From: JAJDXW01 sp965243335
GTDB lineage: Bacteria > Pseudomonadota > Gammaproteobacteria > HK1
NCBI GenBank assembly: GCA_965243335.1
Contig: OZ251545.1
Span: 2,542,001 to 2,606,000, forward strand
Direction: 5' to 3'
Length of the DNA stretch: 64,000 bases
The translations under genes and the position numbers were made by a program. This document shows, in pieces, positions 53,118-60,448 of this stretch (positions are counted from its first letter, which is position 1; the number at the start of each line of letters is the position of its first letter). Below the pieces are notes generated by a model. The model searched no databases and was not told where the DNA came from. It saw nothing but the letters and a program-made list of their open reading frames with translations.

Positions 53118-53180
53118 ATGAACGTCGAGCGTGATCGCGTGCTCAGCCTCCACTACGAGCTGGCCGACCCGTCAGGGAGG
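53118..53180 (+). pseudogene. N-terminal remnant of a SlyD/FKBP-type peptidyl-prolyl isomerase
   Basis: MNVERDRVLSLHYELADPSG matches the start of SlyD-like FKBP proteins (V-x-L-x-Y-x-L-x-D-x-x-G). The similarity ends after 20 codons. It lies in the gap between ppk2 and the hydroxyproline-type operon. Confidence 0.45.
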
Positions 53181-53277
53181 GCGCGAACGCCGAGCCGGAA
53201 GCGGAGGAGCCGTGGGGCGGCGGGGCGGCCCCGGGGCCGTCTCGAGCCCGCCTCCGAGTACGCCGGAGGCGCGTGAG

Positions 53278-53646
53278 GTGGGTTCCTCCCTTCGCATCGG
53301 CCCGCGCGGCGCCCCCGTCGTCATCCTCGTCGACGGCGAGCCCGTGCCGTGCTTCGCGGGCGAGACGGTGGCCGCCGCGCTCCTCGCCGACGGCCGGCGG
53401 GAGCTTCGACGGAGCCCGCGCGCGGGCGGGCCGCGCGGCGCGTTCTGCCTGATGGGGGCCTGCCAGGAGTGCGCCATCCGCATCGGCGGGCGGGTGGAGC
53501 CGGCCTGCACGGTCGAGGTCCGGGACGGCCTCGCGGTGGAATGCCGAGGGGCCTTGGAGCCGGAGGAGCCGAAGCCGGGGGGCGCCGACGCCAGCCTCCG
53601 GTCGGACGAGGATGAAGGCGTCCGGCCGGGGAACGGAGCCCCGTGA
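53278..53646 (+). CDS. (2Fe-2S)-binding subunit of a D-amino-acid/hydroxyproline dehydrogenase (HcnA-like)
   Basis: 122 residues. The plant-type ferredoxin-like fold resembles the HcnA/SoxA N-terminal domain, with VDGEPVPCFAGETVAAALLA and FCLMGACQECAIRIGG, where the Cys residues bind a [2Fe-2S] cluster, and a final PACTVEVRDG. A GTG start with GGAG upstream was chosen. Its stop overlaps the GTG of the next subunit gene (GTGA). In proline/hydroxyproline pathways this is the small electron-transfer subunit of a three-subunit dehydrogenase. Confidence 0.82.
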   Translation: MGSSLRIGPRGAPVVILVDGEPVPCFAGETVAAALLADGRRELRRSPRAGGPRGAFCLMGACQECAIRIGGRVEPACTVEVRDGLAVECRGALEPEEPKPGGADASLRSDEDEGVRPGNGAP

Positions 53647-55319
53647 ACGGCGCCTCGCCGCGGACCGCCGAGCTCGCGGTGGTCGGGGCCGGCCCGGCCG
53701 GGGTCGAGGCGGCGGTGACCGCCGCCGGGTACGGCGTCGACGTGGTGCTGATCGACGAGCAGCCGGCCCCCGGCGGGCAGGTCTACCGGGCCGCCCCCGG
53801 CGCCTTCCCGGCGCGGGGCGGCGGCCCCGGCCCCGACGAGGCGGCCGGGGACGCGATGCGGGCGCGGCTCGCCGCGAGCCCGGTCGAAGCGCGGGCCGGC
53901 GAACGGGTCTGGTCGGTGGTCGCCCGGGCGGGGATCATCGCGCCCGCCCCCTTCGCTCCGAAGCTCCCCGGTCCGGAGCCGGGGCCGGGGCCGAAGCCGG
54001 ACCGGGCGCCGAGCCCGTCCGCGCCCCCGGCGTTCGACCCCGCGCCGGACCTGGAAACGGAGACGGAGGCGATGCGGAGGGAGGCCGGCCTTCCCTCGGG
54101 GGGCGACGCCTGGTTCCGCCTCGACACCGTGGGCGCGAACGGGCCGCGAACGGTGTTCGCGGACTGCCTCGTGCTCGCTCCGGGCGCGGTCGAACGGGCA
54201 GCGCCGTTCCCGGGCTGGACCCTGCCCGGGGTCATCGGCCTCGGGGCGGCCACCGTCCTCCTCAAGTCGCAGCGGCTCCTCCCCGGCCGCCGGGTGGTGG
54301 TGGCGGGCGCCGGGCCGCTCGTCCCCGCCGTCGCGGCGGGGATCGTCAAGGCCGGGGGCGCCGTCGCCGCGGTCGTGGACCTCGCCGGCCCCTCGGACTG
54401 GCTCCGCGCCCTGCCCCGGCTCGCGGCGATGCCGCGGCTCCTCGGGCGGGGGGCCGGGTGGATCGTGCGGATCGGGGGGGCGCGGGTCCCGATCCTCTTC
54501 CGCCACTCGGTGCGTTCGGCCGCGGGCCGCCGCGCGCTCGAAGAGGTCACCGTCTCCCCCGTCGGCCCGGACGGCTCCTGGCGAGGCGGCGCGCCGGGCG
54601 GCGCCACGGGCGGCGGGCAGGCGATGGAGCGGCGGATCGAGGCCGACGCGCTCGCCGTCGGCCACGGGCTCGCCCCGGCGACGGAGATCGCGCGCCTCCT
54701 CCGCCTCCGCCACCGCTTCTCCCGGGCGGAAGGCGGGTGGCTGCCGGTGACGGACCTGTGGGGCCAGACGAGCCTCGCCGGCTGCCACGCGGCGGGAGAC
54801 GCGGCCGGCGTGCACGGGGCGGCGGCCGCGGCGCATTCGGGCCGGGCCGCCGGGATCTCCGCCGCCCTCCACGCGAGCCGGATCCGGCCGGACACAGCCC
54901 TGGCCCGCGTCCGGCGCGCCCGCCGCGCCCATGCCCGGGCGGCCCGCTTCGGCGCCGCGATGGGCCGGCTCGCCGCCCTGCCCCCTGCGCTGGTCGTGTC
55001 GATGCCCGCCGACACGGTCGTCTGCCGGTGCGAGGACGTGACGCGCCGCGAGATCGAGGAGGCCGTCGCCCAGGGCGCGCGCGAGGTCAACCAGCTCAAG
55101 CACTTCACCCGCTGCGGGATGGGCCCCTGCCAGGGCCGGGTGTGCGGGGAGGCGGCGGCCGAGCTGCTCGCCGCCCGCATCGCGGGCGACCCCGACGAGG
55201 GGCGGAGGGCCGCCGGGCAGTGGACCGGCCGGGCGCCGCTTCGCCCCGTCGCGATGGACGACCTCGTAGGCCGGTTCGACTACCGCGACATCCCGACCCC
55301 GCCGCCCGCCCCCCTCTGA
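53643..55319 (+). CDS. FAD/NAD(P)-binding subunit with BFD-type [2Fe-2S] domain (HcnB-like)
   Basis: 558 residues. FAD motif AVVGAGPAGVEAAVTAAGYG, then DEQPAPGGQVYRAAPGAFP; a second dinucleotide motif VVVAGAGPLVPAVAAGIVKA. The C-terminal BFD-like cluster is VCRCEDVTRREIEEAV ... RCGMGPCQGRVCG (four Cys). Residues about 110-135 form a Pro-rich low-complexity insertion. This is the middle subunit of D-hydroxyproline or similar dehydrogenases, also related to hydrogen cyanide synthase HcnB; the context favours hydroxyproline. It is separated from the third subunit gene by a MITE-like element. Confidence 0.88.
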   Translation: MNGASPRTAELAVVGAGPAGVEAAVTAAGYGVDVVLIDEQPAPGGQVYRAAPGAFPARGGGPGPDEAAGDAMRARLAASPVEARAGERVWSVVARAGIIAPAPFAPKLPGPEPGPGPKPDRAPSPSAPPAFDPAPDLETETEAMRREAGLPSGGDAWFRLDTVGANGPRTVFADCLVLAPGAVERAAPFPGWTLPGVIGLGAATVLLKSQRLLPGRRVVVAGAGPLVPAVAAGIVKAGGAVAAVVDLAGPSDWLRALPRLAAMPRLLGRGAGWIVRIGGARVPILFRHSVRSAAGRRALEEVTVSPVGPDGSWRGGAPGGATGGGQAMERRIEADALAVGHGLAPATEIARLLRLRHRFSRAEGGWLPVTDLWGQTSLAGCHAAGDAAGVHGAAAAAHSGRAAGISAALHASRIRPDTALARVRRARRAHARAARFGAAMGRLAALPPALVVSMPADTVVCRCEDVTRREIEEAVAQGAREVNQLKHFTRCGMGPCQGRVCGEAAAELLAARIAGDPDEGRRAAGQWTGRAPLRPVAMDDLVGRFDYRDIPTPPPAPL

Positions 55320-55450
55320 CGAACTCCGTGCGCGGTTCGTTTCGCAAGGTCTCGATATGGGCGGGATAAAGCGGACGCCGGGATATTCCACGCCCCACGG
55401 GAACGGCGCCCCCTCACGGTTTCGCGGCGGTTCGGAGCCGCCTTCGCCCC

Positions 55451-55766
55451 GAGGCGTGTGCGCGGTGGGGTTTTCGCCAAGCCTGCCTCTCGCGGGCGCG
55501 TCCGTGGGGACGTGGGCGTCCTGGGAACGCGGGCGTCTCGCCCGCACTTTCGTTCACGGACGTTTCTCCCCCGGACGTCTGCTGCGGGCGGGACGCCCGC
55601 GTTCCCAGGACGCCGCGCAAGCGCCGCCGTGGGGTGAAATCCGCCAAAAGGCCTCTCGAACCGACCCCAAACCATGGAACGACGCCGTCCCCGTGGGGTA
55701 AAAAAGCATCTCGCCCTCCCGACTTCATTCTCTATATCAATATCTTATGAACAGCACACGGGCCTC
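55451..55766 (-). repeat. MITE-like element, copy 9 (right-to-left), inside the operon
   Basis: The right end is GAGGCGTGTGCGCGGTGGGG and the left end, inverse, is TATGAACAGCACACGGGCCT. It has hairpin modules, the conserved block (CGAACCGACCCCAAACCATG) and the GGGGTAAAAAAGC segment. The ATG of the following oxidoreductase gene lies in its left terminus. Confidence 0.82.
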
Positions 55767-56949
55767 GCCCCACCGCAGGGTTTCCGCGGCCACGCCATCT
55801 CCCTCGTTCGACACGGCGGTGGTGGGAGGCGGGCTGCTCGGCTGCGCGGTCGCCCTCTTCCTCGCCCGGGGCGGCATGAGGACCGCCCTCGTCGAGCGGG
55901 GCGGGCTCTGCCGGGAGGCCTCCGGCGTGAACGCCGGCACCCTCACCATGCAGATGACCCGCGCCGCGCTCATCCCCTACGCCCTCGAAGCCCACCGGAT
56001 GTGGGCGTCCGCGCGGGAATGGCTGGGCCACGACGTGGGGGTGACCGCCTGCGACGGCCTCTCCCTCGCCTTCACCGAGGGCGAAGCCGCCCTGCTGGAG
56101 GAGCGGGCGCGCGCCCGGCGCGAGGCGGGGGCGCCGATCCGGCTTCTCGATCTTGCGGCCGCCCGCCGGATCGAGCCCGGCCTGTCGCGATGGCCGATCC
56201 TCGCGAGCCACTGCGCCGTCGACGGCTTCGCGAGCGCCTACCTGACCGGGCTCGCCTTCCGCCGCGCCCTCGTCGAGGCGGGGGTTCGGGTCTTCGAGCA
56301 CTGCCCCGCCACCGGGGTCGAAGCGGGCGCGGGCGGCGGGTACGTGGTCCGCCTCGGGAACCCGCACCGGCGCCAGCCCCGGCCCCAGCCGCGGATCGAG
56401 GCGCGCCGCCTCGTCCTCGCGGGCGGCGCGTGGCTCGGGAAGATGGCCGGGTGGCTCGGGGTCCGGCTCCCCGTCCGGGCGCTCGTCAACCAGCTCGCGG
56501 TCACCGAACGCCTCCCGCCGGTGATGCGGACCGTGGTCGGGGTCGCGAGCGGGCTCCTCTCCCTCAAGCAGTTCGCGAACGGGACGGCGCTCGTCGGGGG
56601 CGGCTGGCAGGCGCCGGGAGACCACGAACGAGGCGGCGTCGCCCTCCTCCCCGCGCGGCTCGTCGGGAACCTCCGACTCGCCTGCCACGCGGTCCCGGCC
56701 CTGCGCGGCGCCCGGCTCGTCCGCACCTGGGCGGGGCTCGAAGCGGAGACGCGGGACACTCTCCCCGCGGTCGGCCCCCTCCCCGGCCATCCGGGCGCCT
56801 TCGTGTGCGGGAGCGTCCATTCCGGCTTTACGAGCGGCCCGTGGATCGCGAAACTCCTCGCGGACCGGATACTGGGAAAGGAGCCGGCCATGCCGCTCTT
56901 TCCTCCCGACCGGCTCATCGAGCCGCCGAACCGAGGGAGCGAGACGTGA
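55747..56949 (+). CDS. FAD-dependent oxidoreductase, catalytic subunit (HcnC/D-hydroxyproline dehydrogenase-like)
   Basis: 400 residues of the DAO/glycine-oxidase family. The FAD motif is DTAVVGGGLLGCAVALFLA, and VRTWAGLEAETRDTLPAVGP near the C-terminus is typical. It should oxidise the amino-acid substrate and pass electrons to the two iron-sulfur subunits encoded upstream. The only plausible start ATG is within the terminus of the preceding MITE-like element, so the first eight residues (MNSTRASP) come from the repeat. Its stop overlaps the GTG of the following lyase gene. Confidence 0.87.
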   Translation: MNSTRASPHRRVSAATPSPSFDTAVVGGGLLGCAVALFLARGGMRTALVERGGLCREASGVNAGTLTMQMTRAALIPYALEAHRMWASAREWLGHDVGVTACDGLSLAFTEGEAALLEERARARREAGAPIRLLDLAAARRIEPGLSRWPILASHCAVDGFASAYLTGLAFRRALVEAGVRVFEHCPATGVEAGAGGGYVVRLGNPHRRQPRPQPRIEARRLVLAGGAWLGKMAGWLGVRLPVRALVNQLAVTERLPPVMRTVVGVASGLLSLKQFANGTALVGGGWQAPGDHERGGVALLPARLVGNLRLACHAVPALRGARLVRTWAGLEAETRDTLPAVGPLPGHPGAFVCGSVHSGFTSGPWIAKLLADRILGKEPAMPLFPPDRLIEPPNRGSET

Positions 56950-57890
56950 TCCCCGACGGCCCCGAACCGTTCCACGGCGTCTACGCCGCCACCCCCTGCC
57001 CCCTCCGGGACGACCTCGCCCCCGACGAGCCGGCCTTCGCCGCCTGCCTCGACCGGCTCGCCAGGGGGCGGGGCGTCACCGGGTTCCTGGTGAACGGCCA
57101 TGCCGGGGAGAACGCGGTCATGCCCCTTCCCGACCAGGTGCGGGCGGTGGCGGCGGCCGCGGAGGCGGTCGGGGGCCGGTCCCTCCTGGTCGCGGGGGTG
57201 AACTGCGAGAGCAGCCTCGAGGCGGCCCGGCACGCCCGCGCCGTCGAGGCGGCGGGGGCGGACGCGATCATGGTCTTCCCGCCGAACGGCTGGGCGTTCC
57301 ACCAGGACGAGGACGGGGTGGTGGACCACCACCGCCGGGTGCTCGACGCGACGAGCGCGCCCCTCATGCTCTTCCAGGCGGCGGTGGGGGCGGGCGGGCT
57401 CGCGTATCCCGCGCCGACCCTGGCCCGGCTCGTCCGGCTGCCCCGGGTGGCCGCGGTCAAGGAGGGGAGCTGGGAGGTCGCGGCCTACGAGGAGAACCGG
57501 CGGCTCATCCGGGCCGCCGCGCCGCACGTCGCGGTCATGGGCTCGGGGGACGAGCACCTGTTCACGAGCTTCGTCGTCGGGAGCGAGGGCAGCATCGTGA
57601 GCCTCGCGGCGGTGATCCCGGGGCCGATCGCCGCCCTCTTCGAGGCGGTGCGGGGGGGCCGGCTGGACGCGGCGCGCGCCTGCCACGAGCGGATCTACCC
57701 GCTCGCCCGCGCCGTCTACCGGGCCGCCCCCGGAGGGCGGGCCGCCGCCCGGCTCAAGACCTGCCTCGCGATGCTCGGCCGCTTCCCGAACGACCGCATG
57801 ATCCCTCCCGGCGCGGCGACCCCCGCGAACGAGCGCCCGCGCCTGCGGCGCGCCCTCGACGCGGCCCTCGCCGGCCCGGAGCCCGCCTGA
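56946..57890 (+). CDS. dihydrodipicolinate synthase-family protein (pyrroline-hydroxycarboxylate deaminase candidate)
   Basis: 314 residues of the DapA/NAL TIM-barrel family. Schiff-base Lys172 is in VAAVKEGSW. The position of the catalytic Tyr of DapA is Phe143 (APLMLFQA), arguing against a true DapA. The gene is translationally coupled (GTGA) to the dehydrogenase subunit. With the three-subunit dehydrogenase this fits 1-pyrroline-4-hydroxy-2-carboxylate deaminase of hydroxyproline breakdown. No epimerase or semialdehyde dehydrogenase is in the window. Confidence 0.8.
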   Translation: MIPDGPEPFHGVYAATPCPLRDDLAPDEPAFAACLDRLARGRGVTGFLVNGHAGENAVMPLPDQVRAVAAAAEAVGGRSLLVAGVNCESSLEAARHARAVEAAGADAIMVFPPNGWAFHQDEDGVVDHHRRVLDATSAPLMLFQAAVGAGGLAYPAPTLARLVRLPRVAAVKEGSWEVAAYEENRRLIRAAAPHVAVMGSGDEHLFTSFVVGSEGSIVSLAAVIPGPIAALFEAVRGGRLDAARACHERIYPLARAVYRAAPGGRAAARLKTCLAMLGRFPNDRMIPPGAATPANERPRLRRALDAALAGPEPA

Positions 57891-59357
57891 TCCCCTGGCT
57901 CCAGCGCCGGGCCGCCCGCGGCCCCTAGAATGCCCACGCCCGAGGAGGAGCCGGCGCGCACCTCGCCTCCTTTCAGGACGAGGACGCCGCCGCCGTTCAG
58001 ATGAACCGCCGCGTCCGTCCCCCCGGTCACCGTGCTCGCTACGATGACGAGCTGGTTGCGCAGGGCCGAGCCCTCGTACGTCACCGCCACGAGCTCGTCG
58101 GCAGTCTCGCCTTGGGCGTACCCGGACGTGTACTTCCTGGCCACCTGCAGGCCCGTCGCCGCGTTCGCCACGAAGACGCCCGCCGTGCCGCCGGTCACGG
58201 TCGCGCCCGCGGCGATGGTGACGGAAACGGCGCCGGAACCCAGCCGGGTGACATCGATGCCCCGCCCGCCCGCCCGCCGTGACGTCGGCGGCGTTGTCGA
58301 TGGTGACGTCGCCGGTATAGCCGGTGTGGTCCTGCACATGGGTGCCATGGTGGCTCGTTCCCATCCCCGCCGTGATGGTGGAGCCGCTCCGGGTCTCGGC
58401 GTCCGCGTCCGTGCCCCGGATCGTGACGTCGCCAGTGCCTCTGCTCTCGACGGAGAAGCCTTCCGCCGACGAGCTGATCGCGCCGCCGGTTGCCGTGAGG
58501 GTGACGGCGCCGCCGCCCTCGGCGCGCATGATGATCCCCCGCTGGGTCGAGGTCGTCGCCGTGACGTCGCCGCTGGTGGTGACGAACATGGGGCCCGCGC
58601 CTTGCGACACCAACAACATGCCGGGGGAGTTCGTCGAGGGCGTCGAGGTGATGGCGCCGCTGTGCGTGACTCTCAGGGTTCCGGCGCCGCCCATCGCAGC
58701 GTCGATGCCCTCGTAGTTGGCGTAGATCGTACCGGCGTTCGTGATCGTGACGCCGTCGGAACCGCCTCGGACCCGGATGCCGTGAAAGCCCATCGAGCTG
58801 GTCGAGGATCCGATCGTCACGGCGCTCCCGACCTCCACGGTGGCCGTGCCGGCGGCGCTCCCCAGCATATCGATACTGATGCCGCGGCCGGCCCCCGTCA
58901 GGCTGACGGCGCCCGCGGCGCCGACACGGATGGCGTAGTTGCCGGTAACGGCGTTAGACGAGGCGGTTATACGGAGGCTCGGGACGGTGGCCGTCCCTGA
59001 GAACACGGTCGCCGACCCGCCCGGGGCGGTGATCGTGAGGCTGGCGCTACCCGACACAACATGGCTGATTTGGGTCCACGCCTGGTCGCCGCAGGTGATC
59101 GAGCTGTCGGTCGATATTGCCTACGTTCCCCCGCAGACGTTCTGCCCCCACGCCACGCCCGGCACGAGCAGCAACGCCGCCGCCGCGAGCAGCGTGGCGG
59201 CCAGGGCGCCGGAAACAGGCGTTCCCGCGCCCGCCGCCTTCGTTCGAGAGGACGGGCCGGAGAAGGAGGCGCGGCCCGGGCGGCCGGCGTGGCCGGGCCT
59301 CCCGCCCGCCGCTTCGAGGAGGCGGGCCTTCATGCCGGAACCCCGACGCACCTGCAC
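57891..59357 (-). pseudogene. autotransporter-type adhesin, 5' part only, with a stop codon and a frameshift
   Basis: Translation from GTG 59357 (or ATG 59333) gives a signal peptide (ATLLAAAALLLVPGVAWG) and then QNVCGGT. An in-frame TAG at 59121-59123 interrupts it; the same frame continues with CGDQAWTQISHVVSGSASLT and beta-helix repeats (GIRVRGGSDGVTITNAGTIY). A second break occurs at a (CCCG)4 tract at 58261, after which the next frame gives RGIDVTRLGSGAVSVTIAAG. Similarity ends at 57890, next to the stop of the lyase gene. No barrel domain remains. Confidence 0.75.
58261..58276 (+). repeat. tetranucleotide tract (CCCG)4 at the adhesin frameshift
   Basis: Four CCCG units lie exactly where the adhesin frame shifts. 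With three units the two frames join as VTAGGRGIDVTRLG. Tetranucleotide tracts are classic phase-variation sites. Confidence 0.75.
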
Positions 59358-59364
59358 GTGCGGC

Positions 59365-59382
59365 GGGGGGGGGGGGGGGGGG
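59365..59382 (+). repeat. G18 homopolymer upstream of the adhesin start
   Basis: Eighteen G on the plus strand (C18 in the direction of the adhesin gene) end eight bases before its first possible start codon (GTG 59357). This is where a length change would affect promoter or ribosome-site spacing. Confidence 0.85.
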
Positions 59383-59519
59383 TAATTCTGCGGTCAGTGC
59401 TTCCGGCCATCCTCGGAACCTCCTCGAATCCGCCCGACTCGAACCATTCCGCGCCGCCGGGCGGCGCCATCCTGAATAATCGCATGGCCCTGCCTTGCAC
59501 TCAACCTCCTTACGGCGCA

Positions 59520-59809
59520 GAGGCATGTGCGCTGTGGGGTTTTTCGCCAATGGCGAACGCCCCTGGGTACGCCGGCGTCCCGCCGGCAGGTCCGTTCCCG
59601 TGGCGCTTCGCCCTTCCCGGGCCGGCGAGACGCCGGCGTACCCAGGGATGGGGCGCCCAGATACGACCCGCCGTGGGGTGAAATCTCCCCAAAAGCCCCT
59701 CGAACCGACCCCAAACCCTGGAACAGCGCCGTCTCCGTGGGGTAAAAAATATCTCGACTTCCCCTCTACTATCGCTATATCAATAGATTACGAACAGCGC
59801 ACGGGCCTC
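59520..59809 (-). repeat. MITE-like element, copy 10 (right-to-left)
   Basis: It has the right end GAGGCATGTGCGCTGTGGGG, the conserved block (CGAACCGACCCCAAACCCTG), a GGGGTAAAAAATATCTCGAC segment and a left end, inverse, of TTACGAACAGCGCACGGGCC. The central hairpin module differs from other copies (CCTGGGTACGCCGGCGTCCC), so interior modules are exchangeable. Confidence 0.85.
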
Positions 59810-60011
59810 GGCGCAGGTGGCGGTCGTGGCCTCGGACGCGCCGCCCGTGACGTTGGAGATGGACAGGTCCGTGACGGTGGGGCCGGTCACCGGCGCGAAG
59901 CTCGACGCGGACACGCCGGAGGCGAAGGTGAGGCCGACCAGCGAGACGGTGACGGTGGCGCCGTTCAGCGTGGCTTCGGCGGGCGAGGCTGGGCTGGTGG
60001 CGGAGAGGTAG
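59780..60011 (-). pseudogene. fragment of a repeat-domain surface protein cut by a MITE-like element
   Basis: The minus strand encodes SPAEATLNGATVTVSLVGLT and FAPVTGPTVTDLSISNVTGG, a cadherin/Ig-like repeat domain known from large secreted proteins. It runs into the left end of the element, where the frame reads EARALFVIY and stops at TGA. Only about 75 codons remain. Confidence 0.6.
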
Positions 60012-60050
60012 GCGCCTCCTGAGCCACCGAAGACCCGGTGCGCGGACTGG

Positions 60051-60233
60051 TCAAAGAGCGCGGCATATTGACGGGCTGATGCCAGCGGCTGTCCCGAGGC
60101 ATCGGAAGCGGCCCTCCTCGAGGGGGAATCGCCTGATCAGATCCATCAGCTTTTCGGCGTCTTTATGCCGCTTCTTGCGGTCAAGAGTCATTTCCTTCAA
60201 CCGACCGTCTTGTCGTCTTTCGCGGATTTTCAT
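60051..60233 (-). CDS. small basic hypothetical protein
   Basis: 60 codons. MKIRERRQDGRLKEMTLDRK and KDAEKLMDLIRRFPLEEGRF are strongly charged and helical. GGAGG lies nine bases before the ATG, which supports expression. Base composition is lower in GC than its flanks. I do not recognise a family; it may be the start of a larger broken gene. Confidence 0.4.
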   Translation of the reverse strand: MKIRERRQDGRLKEMTLDRKKRHKDAEKLMDLIRRFPLEEGRFRCLGTAAGISPSICRAL

Positions 60234-60448
60234 GTTCTTTGTCCTCCATTCACCGGGAGCTGCCCAATTCAGCTCGCGCAGTAGCTGACGTCGACAGTCT
60301 CGAACAGCTTAACGGGATCCGCTCTTCGCACCATATGGACCGTCATGGACGTTCCGAGTCCGGCGAGTCGGGCAGGGCGGCGAACGAGCCGGATGGAGAC
60401 GGCTTCTCGGCGCGCCCGGGCGAGGCGGTGCGTCGGCGGCAGGCGAGG

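Noticed and set aside
53278..57890. Hydrogen cyanide synthase operon hcnABC
   Set aside because: The three subunits resemble HcnABC, but the coupled DapA-family deaminase fits hydroxyproline-type catabolism better. HCN synthase remains possible only if the fourth gene is unrelated.
56946..57890. True dapA (4-hydroxy-tetrahydrodipicolinate synthase)
   Set aside because: The catalytic Tyr position is Phe and the gene is coupled to a catabolic dehydrogenase, unlike biosynthetic dapA.
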